This document shows positions 43,980 to 56,110 of a DNA stretch of 64,000 bases, in pieces. This stretch comes from Coenobita brevimanus (taxonomy: Eukaryota > Arthropoda > Malacostraca > Decapoda > Coenobitidae). The stretch lies in assembly GCA_032717465.1 (NCBI GenBank), contig JAVRFU010000173.1:1-64000 (forward strand), read 5' to 3'. The notes beneath the pieces are model-generated. The model searched no databases. It worked only from the letters and a program-made list of their open reading frames with translations, and had not been told where the DNA came from. Made by a program: the position numbers and the translations under genes. Positions within the stretch are counted from its first letter, which is position 1. Each line of letters begins with the position of its first letter.

Positions 43980-44545
43980 GCTACATAAACTGTTTTTAGG
44001 CTTAGGTTAATGTGTTTTAGCCATAGGTGGGTTGAACATTGTCATTTTGGTGTTTAGGTGGATTTATAAACTGTTTTTAGGCTTTGGTTAATGTGTTTTA
44101 GCCATAGGTGGGGTGAACATTGTCATTTGGGGTACAGTTTACTAAGCTTGATTTTATATGGCACTGTGACCCCTTGGATATCATGCATAACTGGCACCAA
44201 GCATGGTGCGTGATGAAACTGCACGATAACAAAAGCACAGAACCCATGGGATTTATCTTAACTGTTACTGGGCACCCCAAGTGCAATTACCGGTACAATT
44301 ATTGCCCTTTAAAATAATTTAGACCAACTAAATACATACTGTACATGCAGTTATGTCAAGTACCATATCAGAAACACACACAGGCATGGTTAGGTTAATA
44401 GAAAGTAATGAAAAAGACACAATAATCATATAACATAGGTGAAACAATCATTGCATTTCATAAGACTGTCTTTATATGTGGTAAAACAAATGATTTTTTC
44501 AATTAAAGGACAAGTTGATTCCCCATTTAGTCCCTTAAATCGAGG
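43980..44545. mobile_element. 81-bp units in inverse orientation followed by a Tigger-like element
   Basis: 43,980-44,150 holds two reverse-complemented 81-bp units ('aaactgtttttaggctt', 'gccataggtggg'). 44,160-44,543 is the second copy of the element at 38,290, and ends with 'agtcccttaaatcgaggttt' then 'gagtgta', whose complement (TACACTCAAACCTCGATTTA) is a typical Tigger/pogo end. No coding frame survives. Confidence 0.6.
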
Positions 44546-45350
44546 TTTGAGTGTAACTCACTAAAACCAACAAATAAAATCTGAAAATCATCAAATATGT
44601 CCGGAAAAAATCAAGCTCAGTAAACTGTACCCCAAATGACAATGTTCACCCCACCTATGATTAAAACACATTAACTTAAGCCTAAAAACAGTTTATAAAT
44701 CCACCTAAACACCAAAATGACAATGTTCAACCCACCTATGGCTAAAACACATTAATCTAAGTCTAAAAACAGTTTATAAATCAACCTAACACCAAAATGA
44801 CAATGTTCAACCCACCTATGATTAAAACACATTAACTTAAGCCTAAAAACAGTTTATAAATCCACCTAAACACCAAAATGACAATGTTCAACCCACCTAT
44901 GGCTAAAACACATTAATCTAAGTCTAAAAACAGTTTATAAATCAACCTAACACCAAAATGACAATGTTCAACCCACCTATGATTAAAACACATTAACTTA
45001 AGCCTAAAAACAGTTTATAAATCCACCTAAACACCAAAATGACAATGTTCAACCCACCTATGGCTAAAACACATTAATCTAAGTCTAAAAACAGTTTATA
45101 AATCAACCTAAACACCAAAATGACAATGTTCACCCCACCTATGATTAAAACACATTAACTTAAGCCTAAAAACAGTTTATAAATCAACCTAAACACACAA
45201 TTTTAGTCTAAAATATTATCAGAATCGGTAAAGAAAATATAAAGCCATCGTTGAACTGGAGTTTGGCCATCGTTAGGCAGGGTATGGTGGTATTTCTACC
45301 CCAATCGTTAATCCAGGGTACTGCATCTAGGGGTATTGTATATTGATGTA
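44545..45350. repeat. Seven 80-81-bp units inside a DNA element
   Basis: 'tgacaatgttca' (or 'c' for the second-last base) starts at about 44,637, 44,718, 44,798, 44,879, 44,959, 45,040 and 45,121. The units alternate between a 'gattaaaac...cttaagcc' form and a 'ggctaaaac...atctaagtc' form, so the higher-order period is about 161 bp. The flanks ('caaatatgtccgg' on the left, 'gtttggccatcgttaggcag' and 'gggtattgtatattgatgta' on the right) are those of the single-unit element at 41,430-41,955. The spacing is repeat-to-repeat without unique spacers, so this is not a CRISPR array. Confidence 0.9.
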
Positions 45351-45359
45351 TTACTGTAA

Positions 45360-46760
45360 TGAAAACCATTTACCATGTAAAGATAAAATATTACTCACAC
45401 CAACAGATGGATAGATAGACATGTGGCTCATCAGGGCAGTTGACGTACACGACTGCATGCAGTGTTAGCATCGTAAATCCAACCACGTACTTTGATGGCA
45501 CCCTTCATCACCCTTAACGAGCCCTCACCATCGTATAATCTGAAACGAAAAGCCATTGCAGCTACAAATAAAAACCATTACATCATAAAACCCATCAGCA
45601 AGGGCAAAGTGCAATTTTATGCTGTGATATAAAGGGGATAGCTTCATTGTGGATAAATAAATTCATTCATCCATCCACCCATACATTAACAAATCACCAG
45701 AGCTTGCCTGCAAATATTTAATTAATAGCCTTTCCATCACAACATGTTTGCAAATACCATTATCTCTGTTTTCACACTGTTATTCAGCCCACAATGACCT
45801 AACCTCACCAAAGCCACAAAAATTACTCCAGCAGGCTCATGTATCATGATTTTTAACAATATTGTGCAGTCACATTGTGCAAAATCATCAATATTTTTAA
45901 TTTTTCAAACACTCTCTGCAATTACCCTAAAAAATGTAAAAAGAATTGGGTCAGTATAATTACTGTTCTCACAAAGGAAACAAAGCAATGATTTTCATGG
46001 TTATGAGTTGCAATTACCAACAATGTCACACTGTTACATTGCACACAATCACCAAAATTTTTGTTTGGTATTTGTCTGACAATCCCTGGTCTTACCCTCA
46101 CCCAAACAGAAAAATAATTGGGTTGACATCCATTATACGAACATACAGACACAACCTAACTTTTATTATTTTGATTCACTGCCCCATTAGCAGTGTACAG
46201 GCTTGGGGCTACATTGTTGTCTTGGCATTATACGATAACCATTCACTAGCCAAGGAGCAACATCATTTTTTTTTTTTTTTAAGAACCATAGGCCACAAAA
46301 TTCAACCCCAATCACCAGCTTTCAATCCCTAAATCACCCCAAAATCACCCCCAAGATTTCACTCTTCCTCTCCAATGATTTATTTCTTATTTTTGTCTTG
46401 AAACTAATTATTGGCAGATTACTTACGTATCATAAAATACTGAGATGATCTGCCAGCCACAGCTGTCCTTGTGCCGTACACCAGCCTACATTTAGGGGTC
46501 ATGGAGGGGATTGTGGCACGTCTTAATAACTAGGGACATATTTTTCGTTAATATATCAGCGTCAAATCATACTGGCGTCCCTCTCCATCGCCAAATAATA
46601 TACGTACATACTATGGTACGCCATGTAACCATCCCTGGGAAACGCCTGAATTTCCATCGTCCAGTTCTCGACACATCTCACAATATTACACAAATTAAAC
46701 ACCATACATTTACTCACCAGGACGTCCGTAATAGGTACAGGTGCTAATATCAGCTTTAAA
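45360..46760. other. Noncoding stretch, nothing recognised
   Basis: Two opposed frames (76 and 128 codons) overlap at about 45.9-46.3 kb and resemble nothing. A T(14) run is at 46,265-46,280. A donor-like 'gacgtcctg' followed by 'gtgagtaaatg' on the minus strand at about 46,710-46,725 is isolated. Confidence 0.4.
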
Positions 46761-47110
46761 AGGTGTATACCAGCGATAATTGTGGTATATAAGTCCGTTA
46801 TTATCTCCCTATCATGGCGCCGATGACGTAGGACGACAAGAGATTCGAAAACAAATCGTGCAGTTCAACAATATCTCCAATCGTTTAACTATACCTAAAT
46901 AACTATTCAGAAAAATTATGTAATCTCTCCTGCTAATTCTTTATGCAATATATTTAGTTATATAATGTTGGTGTAGATTTGAAATTAGCGCGAATGACCC
47001 CCACCAGCCTCTGGAGTCTCACGAAATGGTAGCGCCAATATGTGCCTTACGGTCGCCATATTGAAACACCAGCACTCCTTGCCTCAATTATTATTCTTGC
47101 TTTCTCTGTC
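46760..47110. promoter_or_regulatory. Possible promoter-like patch (weak)
   Basis: A short patch with 'atcatggcgccgatgacgta' (a CRE-like TGACGTA) at about 46,812-46,830 and 'acggtcgccatattgaaaca' at about 47,050-47,070, more GC-rich and richer in CpG than its surroundings. This is compatible with a housekeeping promoter in either direction, but no downstream coding exon is recognised, so the call is speculative. Confidence 0.2.
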
Positions 47111-47371
47111 AGTGCTGTTCTATGTATACATGTATAATACAAAAGTATATATAAGATTATGATTTTTTTTCTGCCTGGATCTACGAATTATATGGGATAC
47201 GTTTAGCCAAGAGTAGGAACATCGTTTAAGTTGCTTCACTGCAGAACGTAGCTTTTTCGTTTTTCTTAGGGTCTTATCTAATGTCCGTTTAATTATTATT
47301 ATAAAGATAAAACTGCGGTTTATGGAAACAGCGTATACTGTATGTGAGAATAATAAATATTTTGTCATTAT

Positions 47372-47729
47372 ACATGCTACAGGGAACTTGTGTAACCAGT
47401 AATTTCATGAAATCCCCAATTTCGTGAAATGAGTTTAAATTAGGATGCGTTAATTTAAGTAACGTTAATTTAGGCTGCGGTTTGGTTAGCCTGGTATAAT
47501 CCAGGGGTTAGGTTAGGTTACTTATGATGGGTTAGGTTACGTTAATTTATATAAATACTAAGTTACTGTTAAGTGTTCATCTGAATTAACTTACCAAACT
47601 TGGATTATTCCAGCCTAACCTAACTGCAGCCTATATCAACCTAATATTAACCCATCCTAATTTACACTCATTTCACGAATTCCCCAGGGACTTCATGGAA
47701 TCACTGGTTACATAAATTCCCTGCAACAT
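47372..47729. repeat. ~358-bp inverted-repeat (MITE-like) element
   Basis: The left end 'catgctacagggaacttgtg' and 'taaccagtaatttcatgaaa' is matched by the reverse complement of the right end ('tatgttgcagggaatttatg', 'taaccagtgattccatgaag'). Arms run about 130 bp with an internal 'ggttaggttaggtta' region. No coding frame; possibly inserted at TA. Confidence 0.7.
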
Positions 47730-47744
47730 ATCAGCACATTGTAT

Positions 47745-48205
47745 AGTGTTTATCTATCCATCTATCTATCTACCTATCTATAAGTATCTGTCTGTCTATA
47801 AAGAGATATACAGTGTAGTAACTTTTTCATTTCCATGCTCACTTCCCTGTTTCTTATCACTGCTTTCAAAGAACCAGCAACCTTTCTTCCCTGCTGTACC
47901 CTTTCAAGCACTTCACCCTCCAAACCTCCATCCTTACTCATCACACTACCCAAGTACTTAAACGTACTCACATTTTCCAATTCCTCACCATCCAACCTCG
48001 CTGTACATTCACTGACTTCACCTCTCTCAAATACCATCACTTTACTCTTCCCTACATTCACCTTTAGATTCCGTTTCTTACACACTCTCCCAAACTCATC
48101 CACCAAGCCTTGCAGCTCCCCTTCGTCTTCACTCAACAACACAGTATCATCTGCAAACAAGAGTACAGAGAGTTTCCAAACACTATCCTCTCTCACCTGG
48201 GCCTA
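47745..48205 (-). mobile_element. Line-A fragment, RT motif C and thumb
   Basis: The minus-strand frame from 48,196 gives 'LSVLLFADDTVLLSEDEGEL' (intact FADD), 'VCKKRNLKVNVGKSKVMVFE', 'FKYLGSVMSKDGG' and 'AVIRNREVSMEMKKLLH', then leaves the family at about 47,815 and runs into a (TATC)n-rich stretch (47,750-47,800). Truncated on both sides. The plus-strand frame is its shadow. Confidence 0.85.
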
Positions 48206-49390
48206 TAGGCACATGGACTTTTTTTTTTTTCTTTTGTTTTTCCTTCCTCCACTGATTATCTATCTATATATATATATAAAGTAATTACCTGGTTTGGGTA
48301 CCTTGATTGTGGCCATCCCTTCCAAGATTAAGGTGTGTGTGAATTGATTGACAGGAAAATAGATAGGGTACTGGCAATATAGATAGCTAGACAAATGGGG
48401 TACCTGTTATGGCTTCCAATCCACTGAACGTATGAGCCATTCTACAGCCAACCTCAGTTTGAGGATTTGTTTATGAGGTAGCATGGCATAATTACTGACT
48501 GGATTTGACAATATTGCACCAATGACACATCTTAAGACTGTACTAAAGCAAGTGATAAGATAGAAACAGGTAAAACTGTGGGTGTGTAAGGTGTAGCAGA
48601 CGAAATGTTGAAAGCATCTGGGGGTAAAGCAGTGATATTGTGAATAATGGAAGGTCTTAGTCTGATATATCAGACCAATCGTGCACTTTCTGTGAAAAGC
48701 ATGATTTTGGCACAGTTGTTCTATATCATGAAAGGAAAAAAAATTTCCACAGGGCCAGAAACTATCTCTATGGGGGGACACAGCACATATTTGAACTCTG
48801 AGTGAGTTTCGGCACCAATGCTCACAAACAAATTATAAATCTCTTTATGGAGCTAAACTGATTTATAGTTTTTTCAAGTTTGCTTTTCTGGTGGTTTTGG
48901 TTGTTTTGAATAGCAGGTGCAGTTAATACCATTATACTGTATATGCATATAATACATGTGATAGGGTTAAACTGACATTTTTCTTTTTAAATTTTCAGAT
49001 CTGTTTATCTGGTGATGGTGCAGCATGCATACAAGGTGGTGATGGTTTAGTAGAGTAGATGTAGAATTAACACCATGTCATGTGCATATTTATATTTGAT
49101 GAATAATGGCCGATTTGTTGTCTTATGTCAAGATTGAGTTTCTGCTGATGAGCCATGCTGCATGCAGATGTTAACAAGGTGGTAATGGTTTGCTAGAGCA
49201 TAGGTAAAGTTCACACCATGGCAACCTGCTCTGAAGAAAAAGTGACTGGACACTCTGTGCCATTTGGATAAAAGAAATGAATCATCAACCAGACCACTGG
49301 CTTCCCAAAAGCCTGGAAAAAGTAGTGAATTTCAGTATACAGTACTTTGTTTGCAGAAACTCTAAGTCAGTTTATAAAAATAGGGGACGT
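48206..49390. other. Noncoding stretch with a Line-A tail fragment and old duplications
   Basis: 48,282-48,395 carries a Line-A 3' end-like sequence ('gattgtggccatcccttcca', 'ctggcaatatagatag'). Between 48,900 and 49,220 the phrase 'acaaggtggt.atggttt..tagag' recurs at about 49,030 and 49,168, an old ~138-bp duplication. No gene. Confidence 0.5.
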
Positions 49391-49392
49391 AC

Positions 49393-49660
49393 CAGAACAC
49401 CAGGAAACCATTTACTACGCTGAGTGGTAACCTTATAACCAAATTTTGGTGCCTGCTGGTTTAGTGGGTAATTACAGCGCTCCAATCGGATTGAGCCGGT
49501 GAAGGTTTATATCCAAGGGATGGTTGAGGTTTACTGCTCATGTAATGCCACTCAGGGATGAGTGAGGCTGGTCACTCTCATCTTAAATGTCAGGAACAAC
49601 TTGCCTAGCCCCGGCCTCCTACGCTCCTCATGGGGCAACGTAGGATTGGATGATAAATGA
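49393..49660 (+). mobile_element. Composite R1/SINE1 repeat
   Basis: Starts with an R1 piece ('aggaaaccatttactacgct', 'gagtggtaaccttataacca'), then a tRNA-like head with an A box that fits TRGYNNARNNG ('tggtttagtgg'), 'cagcgctccaatcggattga', a weak B box ('ggtttatatcc') and the SINE1 body 'aatgccactcagggatgagt' to 'ggggcaacgtaggattggat'. The same fusion occurs at 53,512-53,835, so it is a mobile unit rather than a chance junction. Confidence 0.8.
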
Positions 49661-49741
49661 ACAAATGAACCAGATATATTCTCTGGAAATCTAAGTTAAA
49701 TGAAGATAATACAGGAATTGCAAGGACACATATAGCTCACA

Positions 49742-50215
49742 ATGCTGTATGGCAATAGTCATGCAGAAGAAACTTTTCCACAGATAGAGTTAACTGTGCC
49801 ATACAGAAAAGGAAGTCAGCATCTGAAACAAATGTCCCTCACAAATATACCAGATCCAGGTAAGATGCTTCATGTTACAGTCAGAAGGCAAATAAGGAAA
49901 TCTCAAATCTTTGTTTCACATGTGAAGAGCCTGCCAACACTAAAGAGGGCTTACATGATGTGACAACACTTGAGGTGCATCACAAGGTGAAAGAATGCAC
50001 TCACACACTGAAAGAAGAATCACTTCTGGCAATGATACCAGCTGGAGATTTGATAGCAACAGGGGCTAAGTATCACAGGTCATGCCTCACCAAGTTGTCA
50101 AAACGACCTGTGAAAGTTCAAAAAGATGAAGATGTGAAAGTTCAAAAAGGTGACAGTGACAGAGATAAGTCTAGAGCAGTGTTGTCCAAACTTTTTTGCT
50201 TATTGTATCCCTTGT
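49742..50215 (+). pseudogene. Fragment of an unnamed C2HC-type transposon-associated protein
   Basis: After a frame change near 49,905 the sequence reads CFTCEEPANTKEG, then 'VTTLEVHHKVKECTHTLKEE', then 'LLAMIPAGDLIATGAKYHRS' and 'CLTKLSKR'. The spaced C-x2-C ... C ... H-x2-C arrangement with 'A.D.IA..AKYH..CL' matches a pattern I recall in many uncharacterised invertebrate proteins with a C2HC-type N-terminal domain. I cannot name the family. The upstream frame (RKGSQHLKQ, 'MLHVTVRRQIRKSQI') may be the preceding part of the same protein. It is broken and truncated by SINE1. Confidence 0.45.
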
Positions 50216-50227
50216 AACCTTCTACCA

Positions 50228-50470
50228 TTAAGTATCCCCATGAATGATCATCATCATCATCATCATCTAATCCTGTGTTGCCCCATGAGGGACATAGGAG
50301 GCCAGGGCTAGGCAAGTTGGTCCTGGCATTTAAGATGAGAGTGACGAGCCTCACTCATCCCTGGGCGGCATTACATGAGCAATAAACCCCAACCATCCCT
50401 TACATATAAACCAACACCAGCTCAATCCGATTGGAGCGCCTTAATTACCCACTAAACCACTAGGCTCAAT
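50228..50470 (-). mobile_element. SINE1, near full length, with (GAT)n tail
   Basis: On the minus strand: A box 'tagtggtttagtgggtaatt', 'ggcgctccaatcggattgag', body 'atgccgcccagggatgagtg' and 'gccaggaccaacttgcctag', 3' end 'ggggcaacacaggattagat' and a (gat)5 tail (50,246-50,262). About 220 bp. The head resembles a tRNA, but the B box is weak. Confidence 0.8.
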
Positions 50471-50519
50471 ATTTGGAAGGACATTCTTTTTATCTAAACG
50501 CTGTGTCTCCCTTTTTTGA

Positions 50520-50695
50520 TAAGGGCTAAGGTGTTGCCCCTAGGTAGAGGATTCTGATTTTGGAGCGTGTAGCACTTTATGACCGGATGCCTTTCCTGAT
50601 GTCTACCAGAGACCCTTGGGTGGAGTCGAACCTCTGACCCTTCAGTCAGAGTGCTCTAACCCACTGACCCACGGTTGCTACCCAATGCAAATTAT
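50520..50695 (-). mobile_element. Second tRNA-derived SINE
   Basis: On the minus strand 'gtgggtcagtgggttagagc' (A-box region, 50,655-50,675) is followed by 'tctgactgaagggtcaga', which can form an anticodon-like stem-loop, and a perfect B box 'ggttcgactcc' (50,622-50,632). The body continues with 'atcaggaaaggcatccggtc'. The acceptor and T stems do not pair properly, so this is a SINE head, not a functional tRNA gene. Confidence 0.75.
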
Positions 50696-50829
50696 ATTAA
50701 AAGTCCGCATAGTTTGACTGCTGGACAATAAACTGTTATTCAGAAGAGTAATGGAAAAAGACTAACAATATAACATAAAAATGCTTGAAAAGTATTTACT
50801 GTACAACTCAATGTGAAATGTGGGGCTGA

Positions 50830-52204
<1,375 letters not shown>

Positions 52205-52234
52205 TTAAAAATATGTGGCAAAAGGAGATCCATC

Positions 52235-52680
52235 ATTTCATTTCTGACGGCTCCAACATGCTTGCATGCGTCGGCCTTGGTCACCTAATGGTGGCTCTCC
52301 ATGCTGCTCGATCTCTGGCAGCTTCCCTATTTAGTCCCTTCACCCTGAGGTCACACTCAATGACCTTGTCCCAGGTCTTTCTCAGTCTACCACTTACTAC
52401 CATGCCCCCACCATTAACACTTTTCACTTTCTTCATCCAATTATCATACCCCACCCACTCCACATGCCCAAACCATCTCAATCTACTTCTCATCACAACA
52501 CCAATACACCCCCGTCCCATCCTACCTCTCAACTCATCCATCATAAACCTAGCCCCCCAGGCCTTGCACTCAGGGACCCAGTGCACATCCACCTAACCAT
52601 TGTCATTTCTGTACGTTTGAGCTTGTGAATATCCTGTTCCTTTATTGCCCAGGTCTCACTACTCCATGTTCTGATAAAAA
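52235..52680 (-). mobile_element. Line-E 3' fragment
   Basis: The frame 'GWEIRDELRGRMG'-like sequence (here ARFMMDELRGRMGRGCIGVV), 'LRWFGHVEWVGYDNW', 'RLRKTWDKVIECDLRVKG' and 'LNREAARDRAAWRATIR' is the Line-E C-terminus. The 3' end is at about 52,245 ('ggctccaacatgcttgcatg'). It lies next to the hAT remnant. Confidence 0.85.
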
Positions 52681-52689
52681 GGAACCTAC

Positions 52690-53510
52690 CACATCTCACA
52701 ACTTGATGGATGAAAAATAAAAATGCCCAAATGACCCTCTGGTATGGCAGGAGGTTGATGAGGGCACTGCATTGCCACAACAACTCTGGTTTGTTGGAGG
52801 TGATGCTGATGACTTCTGATGCTAGCTGGCTGTAGTCCACTGCAAAATAACAAAATCATTGGAGGCTGGAAGTGCATAAATCATCATCATCAACATTTTC
52901 CAATACCTAATTCCCATTTTTCATCATCATTATCATAATCCAAACTTAATTTTCACATACGAAATGAGGTAGGATCCATAGACAAATAAAAAGAATGCAC
53001 AAAAGTAAGAGTAATTAATGAGACAATCACACATCACCCATGCTTTCAAAAGTAATCCACCCCACAAAAAGTATATTTTGTGCACTGTTCATAAGTACTT
53101 ATCAACAAAATTATGCAAGAACTGGGAAAATTGCATACCAATGGGAAAAAAAAACAAGCATGGAAGAACAAAGAAAAAATAAGAAAAAAATCTTCACTTC
53201 AATCTTATCTGGGCAAAGTAGGCCACAGTTATAGCCATGTACAAAAAGAAGTAACATACAGCTATTGAAACAGCAACAGCCTTCAGTCAATAGGGACTGG
53301 ATGATGGGGTTTGTAGAGGGGAAAAATACAGGGTAGGACAATGTGAACAAAGAATAGAGGGTATATCTGTGTTGGGAGATGAATTTATATTTACCTTCTG
53401 CACTTGGCAAGTGTACCTGCCTCCTTAAAACCATCAGCCAATGCAAATTCTCCAGAGAGTGAACAGAGGGGATGCAGATTTTATCTGCATCAAAGTTACA
53501 GAAGCAGGTA
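52690..53510. other. Noncoding stretch, nothing recognised
   Basis: Contains scattered 'atcatcat' near 52,880-52,940. The small frames have no signature. Confidence 0.4.
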
Positions 53511-53511
53511 G

Positions 53512-53835
53512 CCATCCATCCATCATCCAATCCTACATTGCCCCATGAGGAGCGTAGGGGCCCGGGGCTAAGCAGTTGGTCCTGATATTTAAGATGAGAG
53601 TGACCAGCCTCATTCATCCCTGAGTGGCATTACATGAGCAATCAACCCCAACCATCCCTTGGATATAAACCTTCACCGGCTCAATCCGATTGGAGCGCAA
53701 TAATTACTCACTAAACCACCAGGTGCCAAAATTTGGTTACATGGTTACCACCCAGCGTAGTAAATGGTTTCCTGGTGTACAGGAAACATTTGGCTTGTCA
53801 CTCAGTGTAGAGTCACCCACAGGCAGAAGGAAGAG
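53512..53835 (-). mobile_element. Composite R1/SINE1 repeat, second copy
   Basis: Reverse complement of the structure at 49,393-49,660: R1 piece ('gagtgacaagccaaatgttt', 'gctgggtggtaaccatgtaa'), tRNA-like head ('ggtggtttagtgagtaatta'), 'tgcgctccaatcggattgag' and the SINE1 body, ending with 'ggggcaatgtaggattggat' and a (gat/ggat)n tail at about 53,515. Confidence 0.8.
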
Positions 53836-53839
53836 GAAA

Positions 53840-54237
53840 TACTTATGGTAAAAATTTGAGTTTTGTTTTAAATCAGCATCATCATAATTTAATTCTCCAT
53901 TTTTTATATATAGAAATATATTCACATATATTAAACAGGATGGTTACTAAGTTAAATAAAGAATACAGTCTGCAGATTTTAACCATGGATTTAGTATATT
54001 AGTCATTTTAGTCCCAAGTGTCTCATAATTTTAATTCCTTAGCTACACTAACTTTGCGATACTTCAGTAATGCGTCAGCATTGAGAGGAGTGCTAAAGTT
54101 GTGTCTCAAGAAACACACAAAAACCAGTGCTCAAATATAGGCTTTAAGGAACAAAGAAGACAAACGATAAATGCAGTAAGTCCTTGATATATGTTGCCTC
54201 TTTTTTTATGCCCTCTCACTTTTTTTTTTTTTTTCCC
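53840..54237. other. Noncoding flank with T(16) before the LINE stack
   Basis: AT-rich. It ends in a pyrimidine run and 'ccccag' (about 54,221-54,240) directly before the first Line-A copy. Confidence 0.5.
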
Positions 54238-56110
54238 CAGCATGAGAGAGTAGAAGCATGTATGGATAAGTTTGAGAGGAGCGAGAGTGTGCTGTTGATT
54301 GGAGACATGAATGGCAAAGTTGGGAATGTACGAGTGGATGGAGTGGTTGGTCAGTGGGGTGTGCCAGCTGAAGTAGATGGGAATGGTAGTGCTTTGGTGG
54401 ACATCTGTGCTTGTAAGGAGTTGGCAATAGCCAACACCTACTTTCGCCATAAGATGATCCACTGGTATACATGGAGAGTAATGAGGAGGATGGATGGTGA
54501 ACTTGTTAAACGAAAGGCAATGATAGACTACGTGTGTGTGGATGAGCGAATGAGAAGACTAGTGTTGGATGCAAGAGTGTGGAGAGGGTGGGGGAATGGA
54601 GTCTCGGACCATCACATAGTGATGGCCAAGGTAAAGATGCAAAGAAAGTGGTTGAGGAGGCGAAGGGGAAGACAGGAGGAAGCAGCTCCTGTGAGAAGAG
54701 TGGAGAAATTGCAAGATAGTGGGAAAATGACAGAGTATAAGAGCATAGTGAAAGAAAGATTGGGAAGGTATGAGCTAGAGCAGATGGAAGGGGTGGAAGA
54801 CGTATGCAAGATATTCACGGAAAAGATAGGCGCAGCATGTGAGGCGGTTTGTGGAGTGAGGAGGAGATGCAAGGGTGTACAAGGGACAGCATGGTGGAAT
54901 GATGAGGTGAAACGAGCTGTGGAACAAAAGAAGAAGGCATATGGTGAATGGTTGGCGAGTAGAGGTAGGGGAGAAGATGAGAGAGAGAAGAGAGAGGTAT
55001 ATGTGAGCAGGAGAAGGGAGGTTAAGAGACTGGCGAAGGAGAGTAAGAAGAAAGTGGATGAAGAGTTTGGGAGGAATCTGAGTGTGAAATGGAGGGAGCA
55101 TAAGAAATTGTTTTGAAAGGAGGTAAAGAAAGTAAGGCAGTGTGAAAGGGGAAATAATAGGGGAGTGAAAGATAGGAATAGTAGATTGTTGGTGGAGAAG
55201 AGAGAGAAATTGAGGAGATGGAAGGAGCACTTTGAGCATTTGTTGAATGTAGAGAGTGAAAGCAGTGTGAGTATAAGTGGTTGGGGAATGGCTGGGAGAA
55301 GAAGAGATGAGAAGGGAGGAAGAGATCAGTAGGGCGGAAGTAGTGGAAGCGATGAAGAAGATTAAGTTGGGAAAGGCCCCAGGAATTGATGAAGTGTGTG
55401 GTGAAATGCTTAGGTATGGGGGTGAGATTGTTGTGGAGTGGATATGGAAGTTGTGTAGATTGGCTTGGGAACAGGGAAGGGTTCCAGAGGACTGGAAATC
55501 AGGTATAATTGTTCCTCTGTACAAAGGAAAAGGGGAGAGAGAAGTATGTGGTAACCATAGGGGTATTTGCCTTCTTAGTGTGACTGGTAAAATATATGGT
55601 AGAATATTCACTGATAGGGTTAGGCATATGACAGAGGAGCTAGTTGGAGAAGAACAAGGGGGATTTAGGAAGGGAAAAGGGTGTGTAGATCAGATATTTG
55701 TTCTAAGATGTTTAGTGGAGAAGTATCTAGAGAACGGAAGGAAAGTGTATGCTGCCTCCATGGACTTGGAGAAAGCTTATGACAGAATAGATAGGCAAGG
55801 TATGTGGCAGGTATTAACAACATATGGAGTGGAGGGGAAATTGTTGAGTGCTGTGAAGAGTATGTATGAGGGAGCTAGGGCTACGGTGCGAGTGGATGGT
55901 GAGCTGAGTGAGCTCTTTGATCTCAATGTGGGACTGAAACAGGGGTGTGTGATGTCTCCATGGCTGTTTAATATATATATGGATGGGGTTGTAAAGGAGG
56001 TGCAAGGTAGGGCAGTGGATGTGGGGCTGGCCCTAATGAATGAGGGTGAGATTTGGAAGCTTCCGGTGTTGCTGTTTGCTGATGATACAGTATTGTTGAG
56101 TGAAGATGAG
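54238..56110 (+). mobile_element. Line-A copy 1: EN and RT, truncated at both ends
   Basis: Domains in order: APE-type endonuclease ('VLLIGDMNGKVGNV', 'RKAMIDYVCVDERM', 'GVSDHHIVMAKV' with the SDH catalytic motif), Lys/Arg-rich linker ('TAWWNDEVKRAVEQKKKAY'), then reverse transcriptase ('VPEDWKSGIIVPLYKGKG', 'CGNHRGICLLSVTGKIYGR', 'MDLEKAYDRIDRQGM', 'NVGLKQGCVMSPWLFNIYMD', 'LPVLLFADDTVLLSEDE'). All visible catalytic residues of EN and RT are kept. Defects: a 5' end lacking the first ~100 EN residues, a TGA for Trp at 55,114-55,116, a frameshift near 55,275, and an abrupt 3' end right after the FADD motif at about 56,110, where copy 2 begins. Minus-strand frames are shadows. Confidence 0.9.

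Noticed and set aside
44637..45200. CRISPR-like regular repeats
   Set aside because: Repeat units follow each other without unique spacers and lie inside a eukaryotic DNA element.
45922..46332. Overlapping opposed frames of 76 and 128 codons
   Set aside because: Composition and lack of motifs suggest chance; both overlap each other on opposite strands.
50600..50690. Functional tRNA gene on the minus strand
   Set aside because: A and B boxes and an anticodon-like loop exist, but the acceptor and T stems do not pair and a SINE body follows.
54219..54242. Splice acceptor (T-run plus ccccag) before Line-A copy 1
   Set aside because: The pyrimidine run belongs to the flank; the LINE is simply 5'-truncated there and no upstream exon is recognisable.
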